NCBI RefSeq assembly: GCF_014195095.1
Contig: NZ_JACIBC010000002.1
Location: 682,001 to 746,000, forward strand
Reading direction: 5' to 3'
DNA from: Rhizobium sp. BK602
GTDB taxonomy: Bacteria > Pseudomonadota > Alphaproteobacteria > Rhizobiales > Rhizobiaceae
DNA: 64,000 nucleotides
This document shows positions 52,696 through 63,198 of this stretch, in pieces (the first letter of the stretch is position 1; every line of letters begins with the position of its first letter). The notes under the pieces were generated by a model. It was given only the letters and a program-made list of their open reading frames with translations. It did no database searches and was not told where the DNA came from. The translations under genes and the position numbers were made by a program.

Positions 52696-54708
52696 TTACA
52701 GGTGCTCGCCCGACAGCCGCTTACGATGCAGCTCTTCCGCATTGGGCAGGGCATCCTTGGGCAGGCCGAAGACCTGCCCCGGCAGGATACGGTCCGGATT
52801 GTTGATCTTGTCCTCGTTGGCGAGATAGATCGTCGTGTAGCGCACGCCGGCACCGTAGATGCGGCGGGAAATCTGCCAGAGCGTATCGCCGCGGCGGATG
52901 ATGACGGCGTTGGTGTCCTGCGCCAGCGGTGCCTGCTGCAGGACCTTGGGGCCGTTGGCGGACGTTTCGGCGTTCGCTGGCGCCGGGTTCATCGGCTTGG
53001 TGACGGTGGCGATCATCTGCTCGAGATTGGCCAGTGCGGCGCCGACCGATTGCGGATCTTTCGGCAGGGACTGAAGCGCGGAAAGCGCTTTGATGGCCGC
53101 GTTCGATGCATCGGTTGCGTGCTGCTTCAGGGCAGCATCCGCGCCGACCGCCGGGCGGAATTCCGAGAGCGACTTCAGCGCGATTTCCGTTCCCGAACGC
53201 GCGGCGGCGAGTTGCTCGGCATTCGGCTGCTTGCCGTCGGCGAAGAGGCTCTTCAGCAAGGCGAAAGCCTTGCTGGCGTTTTCCGTGAGCTTGCCGAGTT
53301 CGCCTTCGTCGAGCGGCACCATGGTCGTCGCGGGGGCGCTGCCGCCTGTGGCCGGCGTCTGCGCCGCGACCGTCACCTGGTTGCCTTCGGGGCGGGTGAA
53401 ATTGACGCTGGTGCGCACCACGACGTCGCCGCCGTCGCCGAGGACATCGACACGGATCTTATGGTCGCCGACCGTCAGGGGCATGGTGCCGTCGACGACG
53501 AAATGTCCATCCGCCCCGGCCTTGATCTCGCCGATCAGCCGGTCGTCGGCATAGGCGCGAACCTTGGCGTTGGGTTTGGTCGTGCCGGCGACGAAGATCT
53601 TGTCGCCTTCGATTTCGACCGCATTGACCAGCACATCCGGCTCATCGCCGTTGACGCCCGCGGCCGGGTTGGCGGCATTGGCCGGTGGCTTCCCGGCGCC
53701 GGCCACATTTGTCGTGCCGTTGGCCGGTGCAGCGGGGGCAGGGGTGGCGGACGCCTGTTCGCCCGTCGTAACGCGTCCCTGCTTGGCGGTGGGCGCCGTG
53801 ATGACGCGGCTCGCCTCGCCGGGCTTGGAAACCATGGCGAGAAGCTGGCTCTTGTCGTCCTTGGGCACGGAAACGGTTGCGACTTCCTCCGAGGTCACCG
53901 CCTTGCCGTCCTTGCCGATCGCGCGCAGCACCAGTTCATGGTCGCCGGGTGGCAGCGGATTGTCGAACACGGCGACGAAATCGCCGCTGGGGCCGACCTC
54001 GGTGGTGGTGACGACCTTGTCGCCGTCGAGGATTTCCAGCTTGGAATTGGGAAGGGCCGAGCCGGCGATGACGGTGGAGCCGTCCGGCTCGACGCGCAGC
54101 ACGTCGAAGGTCGGCGTCGAGCTGGTGGCGGCCGCCTGCGTCTGCGGTGCCGTCTGGCCGGTGAGCGCCGCCAGTGCCTTGTCGAGTGCGGCGCCGGCAT
54201 CGGCGATGTTTTCGGGAAGCGACTGCACGATGGCGAGCGCCTTGCCGGCGCCGTCATGCGCCTTGTCGACCAGGGCGGCGGTCGCGGCATCGGCTCCCTG
54301 CGGTGCGGTGAAGGCGACGATCGCCTGCAGCGCCACGATCGCCTTCGTCTTGGCGGCGGCAAAGATATCCTCGCTCGGACCCTTGCCATCCTTGAACAGC
54401 GCCTTGAGATCGGCGAGGGATGCGGTCGCCGTCGCGCCGAGATCGGTGAGCTTCTTGCCGACCTCGGCCGCGCCGGTCAGCGTGGCGGCGGCATTCTGCG
54501 TTGCCTCAGCCGCTTTTTGTGTCGCGTCATTCGCCTTTTGCGCGTTTTCGGTAATGGTGTTCTTGACCGCGTCGCTGGCTTGATTGACGGCTTCGCCGAT
54601 CGGCTTTTTGTCGCCGTTGATGCGCGGCATCACAAAGAAGACCATCAGGATGGTCGCAATTACCAGCACCAACAGAGCCAGCCAGCCGGCACGGTTCTTC
54701 ATCATCAT
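52696..54708 (-). CDS. Membrane-anchored LysM protein with duplicated helical and Ig-like modules
   Basis: 670 aa. A membrane anchor (about 8-28) is followed by an Ala/Thr-rich coiled coil (40-80), helical module A (83-183), Ig-like domain 1 (202-283), a Pro/Ala linker, Ig-like domain 2 (358-440), helical module B (471-570) and a C-terminal LysM domain (601-648; R-R-G-D-T-L-W-Q-I-S). Modules A and B share L-K-x-L-F-x-D-G-K, G-A-D-A-A and Q-S-L-P, and so are an internal duplication. LysM binds peptidoglycan, so the protein likely spans the periplasm. Confidence 0.88.
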   Translation of the reverse strand: MMMKNRAGWLALLVLVIATILMVFFVMPRINGDKKPIGEAVNQASDAVKNTITENAQKANDATQKAAEATQNAAATLTGAAEVGKKLTDLGATATASLADLKALFKDGKGPSEDIFAAAKTKAIVALQAIVAFTAPQGADAATAALVDKAHDGAGKALAIVQSLPENIADAGAALDKALAALTGQTAPQTQAAATSSTPTFDVLRVEPDGSTVIAGSALPNSKLEILDGDKVVTTTEVGPSGDFVAVFDNPLPPGDHELVLRAIGKDGKAVTSEEVATVSVPKDDKSQLLAMVSKPGEASRVITAPTAKQGRVTTGEQASATPAPAAPANGTTNVAGAGKPPANAANPAAGVNGDEPDVLVNAVEIEGDKIFVAGTTKPNAKVRAYADDRLIGEIKAGADGHFVVDGTMPLTVGDHKIRVDVLGDGGDVVVRTSVNFTRPEGNQVTVAAQTPATGGSAPATTMVPLDEGELGKLTENASKAFALLKSLFADGKQPNAEQLAAARSGTEIALKSLSEFRPAVGADAALKQHATDASNAAIKALSALQSLPKDPQSVGAALANLEQMIATVTKPMNPAPANAETSANGPKVLQQAPLAQDTNAVIIRRGDTLWQISRRIYGAGVRYTTIYLANEDKINNPDRILPGQVFGLPKDALPNAEELHRKRLSGEHL

Positions 54709-54860
54709 TCATCTCCACGCGGCGGGGTCGTCGCAACTCTTGAAATTGCTAACGATTTCGCATGCTTTTACAAGCTTTCTCAGCCATTTCCGCATGATCC
54801 GGCACAAGTTTTCCTTTGAAATTTCTTGACTGAGCACCTGCAGCATAGTTGTTTGCTTCC

Positions 54861-55484
54861 ATGACCGACGATTCTGCGCCCATTCGATCCATTTGCGTCT
54901 ATTGCGGCTCAAGGCCGGGACGCGATCCTGCCCACATGGCGGCGGGCCGCGAACTCGGCAAGCACATCGCCGAAAGCGGGCTGCGCCTTGTCTATGGCGG
55001 CGGAACGAAGGGCATCATGGGCGCTGTTGCGAGCGGTGTCCTCTCGCATGGCGGCAAGGTGACCGGCATCATTCCGGAGTTCCTCGTCGATATGGAAGCG
55101 ACGCGCCATTCGCTCGGCCAATTGGACGAGCTCATCATAACGCCGGACATGCATACGCGCAAACATGGCATGTTCGAGCGCGCCGACGCTTTCGTCGCCC
55201 TGCCGGGGGGCATCGGCACGCTGGAGGAAATCGTCGAGATCATGACCTGGGGCCAGCTCGGCCGTCATGAGAAGCCGATGGTCTTCGCCAACATCAACGG
55301 TTTCTGGGATCCGATGATGGAGCTGATCCGCCACATGACGGAAGAGGGCTTCATTCATACCAGCCACCGTGTCCAGCCGCTGGTCATCGACACGATCGCC
55401 GATATCATCCCGGCAATCCGTAAGCATGCCGCCGAAGCGCGGGGCGATCGCGGCGGCGAAGAGGCTGTCATCTCGAAGCTCTGA
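54861..55484 (+). CDS. LOG family protein (cytokinin riboside 5'-monophosphate phosphoribohydrolase type)
   Basis: 207 aa. The family motif P-G-G-I-G-T-L-E-E is present, with the start I-C-V-Y-C-G-S-R-P-G and the substrate-binding R-K-H-G-M-F. LOG enzymes remove ribose phosphate from AMP-like nucleotides, including cytokinin precursors; in bacteria the role may be nucleotide salvage. ATG 54861 is preferred to a TTG at 54849. Divergent from the LysM gene. Confidence 0.88.
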   Translation: MTDDSAPIRSICVYCGSRPGRDPAHMAAGRELGKHIAESGLRLVYGGGTKGIMGAVASGVLSHGGKVTGIIPEFLVDMEATRHSLGQLDELIITPDMHTRKHGMFERADAFVALPGGIGTLEEIVEIMTWGQLGRHEKPMVFANINGFWDPMMELIRHMTEEGFIHTSHRVQPLVIDTIADIIPAIRKHAAEARGDRGGEEAVISKL

Positions 55485-55512
55485 TGCGGGATTTGCCGAC
55501 CACCTTTGCCGG

Positions 55513-56424
55513 TCAGCGTACCCGGCTCTGGCGCAGCATCGACCAGCTATAGAGCGCCAGCCCGGCCCAGATCAGCGAGAAGGCGATCATCTGCGTCGTG
55601 CCGAAGGGTTCCTTGAACAGGAAGACGGCGATCAGGAAGATCATGGTCGGCGCGATATACTGCATGATGCCGATGGTGGAGAGTTTCAGGAGCTTCGCTC
55701 CGTTGGCGAAAATCATCAAGGGCAGGGCGGTCACCAGCCCGCAGCCGAGCAGAAGCGCCGTATCCGCGACGCCCGTGCGATAGAAATGGCCTTCGCCGCG
55801 CGCTTCCAGATAGAGAATGTAGAGCATCGCAGGGATGCAGAGAAGCAGCACCTCCAGCAGGAAGCCCTGATTTGCCCCAACCGGCAGCGTCTTGCGGAAA
55901 AAGGCATAGAAGCCCCAGGACAAGGTCAGCGTCAGTGCCACCCAAGGCACGGTACCGGCCTGAATGGTCAGAATGACCACCGCCACCGCGGCAAGGCAGA
56001 TCGCGACGATCTGCACCGGCGCCAGCTTCTCCTTCAACAGCAAAGCGCCGAGCGCGATGCTGAACAGTGGATTGATGAAATAGCCGAGCGCCGCATCGAG
56101 CGAATGTCCAGCACTGATTGCCCAGACATAGGTGCCCCAATTGATGGTCACGAGCGCCGCCGTCAGCGACGCCATGGCAATCGTGCGCGGATTGCCGAAT
56201 GCCGCCCTGATGTCGCCCAGACGACCGAGCGCCAGAAGCACGGTGCCGGCAACCGGTACGGACCAGAGAATGCGGTGGGCAATGACTTCCATGGCCGGAA
56301 TATGCGCCAATGCCTTCATGTAGAGCGGCAAGACGCCCCAGAATAGGTAGGCCGTCAGCGCAAAGCCGAAGCCGCGCAGGCTGTCCTTGTTCTCGATCTC
56401 AGGTACAGCCGTATTGATGGCCAT
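55513..56424 (-). CDS. rarD: EamA-family transporter RarD
   Basis: 303 aa, ten hydrophobic helices. The RarD pattern is G-F-G-F-A-L-T-A-Y-L-F-W-G-V-L-P-L-Y-M-K-A-L and, near residue 55, H-R-I-L-W-S-V-P. It belongs to the drug/metabolite transporter superfamily; the family substrate is unknown (chloramphenicol export has been suggested). ATG 56424 is the likely start; ATG 56442 is possible. It converges with the LOG gene. Confidence 0.88.
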   Translation of the reverse strand: MAINTAVPEIENKDSLRGFGFALTAYLFWGVLPLYMKALAHIPAMEVIAHRILWSVPVAGTVLLALGRLGDIRAAFGNPRTIAMASLTAALVTINWGTYVWAISAGHSLDAALGYFINPLFSIALGALLLKEKLAPVQIVAICLAAVAVVILTIQAGTVPWVALTLTLSWGFYAFFRKTLPVGANQGFLLEVLLLCIPAMLYILYLEARGEGHFYRTGVADTALLLGCGLVTALPLMIFANGAKLLKLSTIGIMQYIAPTMIFLIAVFLFKEPFGTTQMIAFSLIWAGLALYSWSMLRQSRVR

Positions 56425-56533
56425 GGATATTTCCCGTCCCATGATTTTCTTTGGAACGGGATTACTCCAGTGCGCGCCGCCGCGCCAATTCATTTCCTTG
56501 ACAGCATGGTCAAGCTTTTTGATGGGCGGCGGA

Positions 56534-58150
56534 TCACTCCGCCGCTATTCTGCCAGCCATGTGCCGGTTCTTCATCAGCTTGTAGATGACCGAATCCATC
56601 AGCGCCTGGAAGGAAGCGTCGATGATGTTTTCCGAAACGCCGACCGTCCACCAGCGCACGCCGCTGCTGTCGGTGGATTCGATCAGGACGCGGGTTATGG
56701 CCTCCGTACCGCCATTGAGGATACGCACCTTGAAGTCGGCCAGTTCCAGATCGTCGATCTCGTGCTGGTATTTGCCGAAATCCTTGCGCAGCGCCAGGTC
56801 GAGCGCGTTGACCGGGCCGTCGCCCTCGGCAACCGACATGATGGTCTGGCCATCGATGATGATCTTGACCACCGCTTCCGAGACGATCTTCACCCGGCCA
56901 TGAGAGTCGAAGCGGCGCTCGACCATGACGCGGAAACCGTCGACCGCGAAGAATTCCGGGATCGTGCCGAGCGTGCGGCGGGCTAGCAGCTCGAAGCTGG
57001 CGTCTGCGCCTTCATAGGCATAGCCGGTGGCTTCCCGTTCCTTGACGATCTGGATCAGCCGGTCGAGCTTCGGGTCGTCCTTGCCGACCTCGATGCCGCG
57101 CCGCTTCAGCGCATTGATGAAATTCGACTTGCCGCCCTGGTCGGAGACCATGACCTTGCGGAAGTTGCCGACGCTTTCCGGCGGCACATGCTCGTAGGTG
57201 CGCGGGTCCTTCAAAAGCGCCGAGGCATGGATGCCGGCCTTGGTCGCGAAGGCGGAAGCGCCCACATAGGGCGCCTGATGGTCCGGCGAGCGGTTCAGCA
57301 ATTCGTCGAAGGCATGCGACAGCCGAGTCAGGCCCAGCAGCCGTTCGCCGTCGATTGCCGTTTCGAAGCGCTCGCTATAGGTTCTCTTCAGTGCCAGCGT
57401 CGGGATCAGCGTGATCAGATTGGCGTTGCCGCAGCGCTCGCCGATGCCGTTGAGCGTGCCCTGGATCTGCCGCACGCCGGCCTCGACGGCGGCGAGCGAA
57501 TTGGCGACCGCCTGGCCGGTGTCGTTATGGGCATGGATGCCAAGACAGTGGCCCGGAACGCCCTCGGCGATCACGGCCTCGACGATGGCGCGCACTTCCG
57601 GCGGCTGCGTGCCGCCATTGGTGTCGCAGAGCACCACCCAGCGCGCGCCTGCCTCATAGGCCGTCCTGGCGCAGGCGAGCGCATAGGTCGGATTGGCCTT
57701 GTAGCCGTCGAAGAAATGCTCGCAGTCGACCAGCGCCTCCTTGCCGGCGCCGACCGCCGCCTTGACGCTTTCGGCGATGCTTTCGAGGTTTTCCTCGTTG
57801 GTGCAGCCGAGCGCCACCTTGACGTGATAGTCCCAGCTCTTGGCGACGAAACAGATGGCGTCGGCCTTGGCCTGCAGGAGGCTGGCAAGGCCGGGATCGT
57901 TGGAGGCGGAGATGCCGGCGCGCTTGGTCATGCCGAAGGCGACGAAGGAGGCCGTCTGCGTCCGCTTTTCGCTGAAGAAGGCGGTATCGGTCGGATTGGC
58001 GCCAGGATAGCCGCCCTCGACATAATCGAGGCCGAATTCGTCCAGCATGGTGGCGATCGAAATCTTGTCCTCGACCGAAAAGTCGATGCCGGGCGTCTGC
58101 TGCCCGTCGCGGAGCGTCGTGTCGAATAGGTAGATCTTCTCGCGTGTCAT
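56534..58150 (-). CDS. cimA: (R)-citramalate synthase
   Basis: 538 aa. The N-terminal TIM-barrel carries L-F-D-T-T-L-R-D-G-Q-Q-T-P-G (catalytic R-D) and, later, the metal ligands H-A-H-N-D-T-G. The C-terminal regulatory domain of the LeuA type starts near residue 410. It condenses pyruvate with acetyl-CoA, the first step of a threonine-independent route to isoleucine. ATG 58150 gives MTREKIYLFDTTLRDG. It lies 77 nt after pip on the same strand. Confidence 0.92.
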   Translation of the reverse strand: MTREKIYLFDTTLRDGQQTPGIDFSVEDKISIATMLDEFGLDYVEGGYPGANPTDTAFFSEKRTQTASFVAFGMTKRAGISASNDPGLASLLQAKADAICFVAKSWDYHVKVALGCTNEENLESIAESVKAAVGAGKEALVDCEHFFDGYKANPTYALACARTAYEAGARWVVLCDTNGGTQPPEVRAIVEAVIAEGVPGHCLGIHAHNDTGQAVANSLAAVEAGVRQIQGTLNGIGERCGNANLITLIPTLALKRTYSERFETAIDGERLLGLTRLSHAFDELLNRSPDHQAPYVGASAFATKAGIHASALLKDPRTYEHVPPESVGNFRKVMVSDQGGKSNFINALKRRGIEVGKDDPKLDRLIQIVKEREATGYAYEGADASFELLARRTLGTIPEFFAVDGFRVMVERRFDSHGRVKIVSEAVVKIIIDGQTIMSVAEGDGPVNALDLALRKDFGKYQHEIDDLELADFKVRILNGGTEAITRVLIESTDSSGVRWWTVGVSENIIDASFQALMDSVIYKLMKNRHMAGRIAAE

Positions 58151-58227
58151 ACTGTTTCCTCCGGCGAACCGGTTCTTCTTGCTCAGTCGCTTCCTCTCCG
58201 CGCCGACGGGAGAGGCCTTACTCGGCA

Positions 58228-59652
<1,425 letters not shown>

Positions 59653-59660
<8 letters not shown>

Positions 59661-60144
59661 CGCTCTTCTCCTCTGGCCAATGTGGGGTATCGTGATCGGG
59701 ATGCTGATGGTTGGACGAGCGGATCGCCCGGTCGCGGTCGGAACCGTCTTCGTCCGGCTCCACCGGCAATCCATCCAGCGCATGGAACCATGGCATCTTT
59801 GCCGCGAGATTCGATTGCGCGACGGGCTTGACCGCCATCGGTTCGTCCAGCGAACCCAGCGTCACATTGATCGAATCCGAGCCGGGAATATCATAGAACA
59901 ACGGCGTGCCGCAGGTGCTGCAAAAGCCGCGGCGCACGAGATCGGACGAATGAAACCACGACGGCTCGCCGCGTGTCAGCTCGAAGTCCGCGCGCTTGGC
60001 GCTGCCTAGCGGCAGGGCATAATTGCCGGACGCCTTTTGGCACATGCGGCAATGGCAGAGATGCGGATAGCCGAGCGTACCGGCCGAGCGGTAGCGAACC
60101 GCGCCGCATTGGCATCCGCCGCTATATCCCGCCGCCATCGTCAT
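59653..60144 (-). CDS. GFA/CENP-V domain protein (copy 2)
   Basis: 163 aa. Same motifs as its neighbours: G-G-C-Q-C-G-A-V-R-Y, C-H-C-R-M-C-Q-K-A-S-G, F-C-S-T-C-G-T-P-L and the tail Q-H-P-D-H-D-T-P-H-W-P. The loops between motifs differ, so it is a diverged paralogue, not a recent copy. The ATG at 60144 overlaps the stop of copy 3. Confidence 0.88.
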
Positions 60145-60623
60145 TCGCTCGCCTCCGGTGGCCACGCCGCCGTATCGTGATCGGGATGCTGGTAGGATAC
60201 CAGCTCCAGCACGAAGGGCGCCTGTTCCGCATCTTCTTCCGTCCGGTGCCCCGGCAGCAGATGCAGCGTGTCGACGAAACCGATCTTGCCTTCCGTGCCG
60301 TATTGCACGACCGGCGGCAACAGCGAGGGATCATCGAAGGCGCCGGCCGCAACCGCGATGCCATCCGGCGCCTCATAGGTCAGCGGCGTGCCGCAATCGC
60401 CGCAGAAGCCGCGCTTGACGTAGTTGGACGACTGGAATGTCTTGCGCTCTCCGCGCGTCCATGTGAGCTCGGCGCCGCGTGTCGAGATCAAGGGCGCGTA
60501 ATAGGCGCCAAAGGCCTTCTGGCACATGCGGCAATGACAGATCGACGCGTCCTTGAGCTCGCCCCGCACCCGGAAACGAACCGCACCGCACTGACAGCCG
60601 CCGGCATGGGTCGAGACGCTCAT
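60141..60623 (-). CDS. GFA/CENP-V domain protein (copy 3, first in the run)
   Basis: 160 aa. G-G-C-Q-C-G-A-V-R-F, C-H-C-R-M-C-Q-K-A-F-G, F-C-G-D-C-G-T-P-L and the tail Y-Q-H-P-D-H-D-T-A-A-W-P. It is the first of three overlapping GFA genes followed by pip. The promoter is presumably in the 150-bp gap toward cysS. Function as for the other copies is not known. Confidence 0.88.
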   Translation of the reverse strand: MSVSTHAGGCQCGAVRFRVRGELKDASICHCRMCQKAFGAYYAPLISTRGAELTWTRGERKTFQSSNYVKRGFCGDCGTPLTYEAPDGIAVAAGAFDDPSLLPPVVQYGTEGKIGFVDTLHLLPGHRTEEDAEQAPFVLELVSYQHPDHDTAAWPPEASE

Positions 60624-60710
60624 GATCTATCCTTTCCCAGAACGATAAGGATATGCATGCATATGTTGTCGATAGGATTCATTGACCTGTGGTGCCCGTC
60701 GCGCGGCAAA

Positions 60711-60763
60711 CACCCCCAATCTCCCCCTTGTGGGGGAGATGTCACGAAGTGACAGAGGGGGGT
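60711..60763. repeat. Nested palindromic repeat between cysS and the GFA run
   Basis: Within 53 nt there are two perfect hairpins: tctcccccttgtgggggaga (60720-60739) and tgtcac-gaa-gtgaca (60740-60754), inside outer cccccc/gggggg ends. Elements with CCCCCTTGTGGGGGAGATGTCACGAAGTGACA-like sequence recur in Rhizobiales genomes. Confidence 0.65.
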
Positions 60764-60771
60764 ATTCACAC

Positions 60772-62163
60772 TCACCGCTTGACCTCCCAAGTCGTGATGC
60801 GCTCGCCCGTTGCCGGGTCCTTGCCGTCCTTCAGCTGAATGCCTTCAGCCAGGAGCTCGTCGCGAGCCCTGTCCGCTTCGGCGAAGTTCTTCGCCTTCAG
60901 CAGTTCCAGGCGTGCCCGTACCCGCCGATCGATATCCGCGACGATGGCGTCGTCCATCTCCACCTTCTGCGGCAGCAGGCCGAGCAATGCCGCGCTTGCC
61001 GCGTACACGGGCAGGGCGTTCGCATCGGCGTTGGCCGCCTGCGCCAGCGCATGCACCGCCTGGATGGCGGCCACGGTGTTGAGATCGTCCGCCAGGGCGG
61101 CGAGAACCGTGGCATCCGGAGCGGCATTGCCCGCATCGGCCGCCGGCCATTTGGCGAGAAGCCGTTCGGCTTCTTCCAGCCGCTTCACGGAAAAGTCGAT
61201 CGGCTCGCGATAATGCGTCATCAGCATGGCAAGCCGCAGCACTTCGCCCGGCCATGTCCGGCCACCAAGCTTCTCCGTCTGCAGCAGCTCGTAGATGGTA
61301 ACGAAATTGCCTTCCGATTTCGACATCTTGCGGCCTTCGACCTGCAGGAAGCCGTTATGCATCCAGACATTCGCCATGGCATGCGTGCCGTGGGCGCAAC
61401 GCGACTGGGCGATCTCGTTCTCATGGTGCGGGAAGATCAGATCCAGCCCGCCGCCATGGATATCGAAGACGTCGCCGAGATAGCGGCCGCTCATGGCCGA
61501 GCATTCGATATGCCAGCCGGGGCGGCCGCGGCCCCAGGGGCTTTCCCAGCCGGGTTCGTTGTCGGCGGACAGCTTCCAGAGCACGAAGTCGCCGGGGCTC
61601 TTCTTGTGGGCGTCGACGGCGATGCGGGCGCCGGCCTGCTGTTCGTCGAGATTGCGCTTCGAGAGCTGGCCGTAGTCGTTCATGGACTTGGTATCGAACA
61701 GCACTTCGCCGGCAGCCTGATAGGCATGGCCCTTGGCGATCAGCTTCTCGATGATCTCGATCATCTCGGCGATATTTTCCGTCGCCCGCGGCTGCGCCGT
61801 CGGCTCCAGGCAGCCCAGCGCAGCCGTATCCCGAAAATATTGCGTCTCGGTCTTCTCCGTCACCAGGCGGATCGCCTGGTTCAGCGGCAGGCCGGGATGG
61901 TCGCGCAGCGCCCGCGCGTTGATCTTGTCGTCGACATCGGTGATGTTGCGCACATAGGTCACATGGCTTTCGCCATAGACCTGCCGCAACAGCCGGTAAA
62001 GCACGTCGAAGACGATGGCCGGCCGCGCATTGCCGATATGGGCGAAATCATAGACGGTCGGGCCGCAGACATACATGCGGACATTGTCGCGATCGATCGG
62101 CTGGAAATCGACCTTTTCGCGTGTCAGCGTGTTGTAGAACTTCAATTGCGGCTCGGCGCCCAT
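60772..62163 (-). CDS. cysS: Cysteinyl-tRNA synthetase
   Basis: 463 aa, class I synthetase. The HIGH box is F-A-H-I-G-N-A-R-P, the zinc/cysteine-binding start is [10 protein letters not shown], and the KMSKS loop is R-K-M-S-K-S-E-G-N. It loads cysteine onto tRNA-Cys. ATG 62163 is chosen over an upstream in-frame ATG at 62181. The gene ends just before a palindromic repeat. Confidence 0.96.
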   Translation of the reverse strand: MGAEPQLKFYNTLTREKVDFQPIDRDNVRMYVCGPTVYDFAHIGNARPAIVFDVLYRLLRQVYGESHVTYVRNITDVDDKINARALRDHPGLPLNQAIRLVTEKTETQYFRDTAALGCLEPTAQPRATENIAEMIEIIEKLIAKGHAYQAAGEVLFDTKSMNDYGQLSKRNLDEQQAGARIAVDAHKKSPGDFVLWKLSADNEPGWESPWGRGRPGWHIECSAMSGRYLGDVFDIHGGGLDLIFPHHENEIAQSRCAHGTHAMANVWMHNGFLQVEGRKMSKSEGNFVTIYELLQTEKLGGRTWPGEVLRLAMLMTHYREPIDFSVKRLEEAERLLAKWPAADAGNAAPDATVLAALADDLNTVAAIQAVHALAQAANADANALPVYAASAALLGLLPQKVEMDDAIVADIDRRVRARLELLKAKNFAEADRARDELLAEGIQLKDGKDPATGERITTWEVKR

Positions 62164-62388
62164 GTCACTCTCCCAAGGCATAAATCCGAAAAAATACCGT
62201 CACCGGCAGGCCGGGGCGTTTGTCATCTTGGATTTTGGGAGACGAAAACGGCCAGGCCAGCGAAACGCTAGCGAATAATTTTCCGGCAGATAATGCAGAT
62301 AACCGTTTTCATGGGCGGCTTTATCACGCGCCGGATGAATTTGGTCAAGTGGGGAGCGGGTCTGTCCCGTATGGGGAACGGGTGTTTT

Positions 62389-63129
62389 TTATTCCGGCAT
62401 CCGGTAATCGACGAGCTTGTTCTCGCGCACGACGAAGAGCTTGCCGGTTTCAGTGACGTCGGGGCCTGCGAGCGGCAGGATCGCCTGGGCCACATCGCGG
62501 GGATGCGGCAGCGTCTCCGGGTCTTCTCCGGGCACCGCCTGGGCGCGCATGGCGGTGCGGGTGGCGCCGGGATCGACGCTGGTGATGCGCAGCGCCGTGC
62601 TCTGGGTTTCGCCGGCCCAGGTGCGGGCGAGCGCCTCGACGGCGGCCTTGGAGGCGGAGTAGGGTCCCCAGAAGGGCCGGCAGCGATGAGCGGCGGCCGA
62701 CGACAGGATGATGGCGCGGCCGGCATCGGCGCGCATCAGCAGCGGCTCGACGGAACGGATCAGCCGCCAGGTGGCGGTGACGTTGATGGTCATCACCTTT
62801 TCGAACACCTTGGCCTCGACATGGCCGATCGGCGAGATGACGCCGAGCACGCCGGCATTGGCGACGAGGATGTCGAGCTTGCCCCAGCGTTCGAAGATGG
62901 AAGCGCCGAGCGCGTCGATGGCGTTCATGTCGGCGAGGTCGAAGGGCACGAGCGTCGCGGAGCCGCCGACCGCCTTGATGGCGTCGTCCAGATCCTCAAG
63001 GCCGCCCACCGTGCGGGCGCAGGCGATCACATGCGCGCCGGCCTTGGCGAGTTCCAGCGCCGTGAAATAGCCGATACCGCGCGAGGCGCCGGTAACGAGG
63101 GCGATCTTGTCCTTGAGATTGACGCTCAT
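62389..63129 (-). CDS. Short-chain dehydrogenase/reductase
   Basis: 246 aa. NAD(P) site G-A-S-R-G-I-G near the N-terminus, N-A-G at about 90, and the catalytic Y-S-A-S-K with a serine about 13 residues before it. It reduces or oxidises a carbonyl/hydroxyl group on an unknown substrate. It lies 69 nt after purF on the same strand, a pairing common in Rhizobiales, with a hairpin between. Confidence 0.9.
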   Translation of the reverse strand: MSVNLKDKIALVTGASRGIGYFTALELAKAGAHVIACARTVGGLEDLDDAIKAVGGSATLVPFDLADMNAIDALGASIFERWGKLDILVANAGVLGVISPIGHVEAKVFEKVMTINVTATWRLIRSVEPLLMRADAGRAIILSSAAAHRCRPFWGPYSASKAAVEALARTWAGETQSTALRITSVDPGATRTAMRAQAVPGEDPETLPHPRDVAQAILPLAGPDVTETGKLFVVRENKLVDYRMPE

Positions 63130-63160
63130 GCTGTCTTGATCCGAATGCTCTGTGGAGGGA

Positions 63161-63182
63161 AAGGGGCGGAAAAGCGCCCCTT
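63161..63182 (-). terminator. Hairpin between purF and the dehydrogenase gene
   Basis: aaggggcg (63161-63168) and cgcccctt (63175-63182) form an 8-bp perfect stem around gaaaag, 16 nt after the purF stop. The T-run is poor, so it may only attenuate. Confidence 0.5.
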
Positions 63183-63198
63183 CTCAGCCGTTACCGGG

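Noticed and set aside
52702..54819. 705-codon frame opposite the LysM protein
   Set aside because: Shadow; the opposite strand has an anchor, Ig-like domains and LysM.
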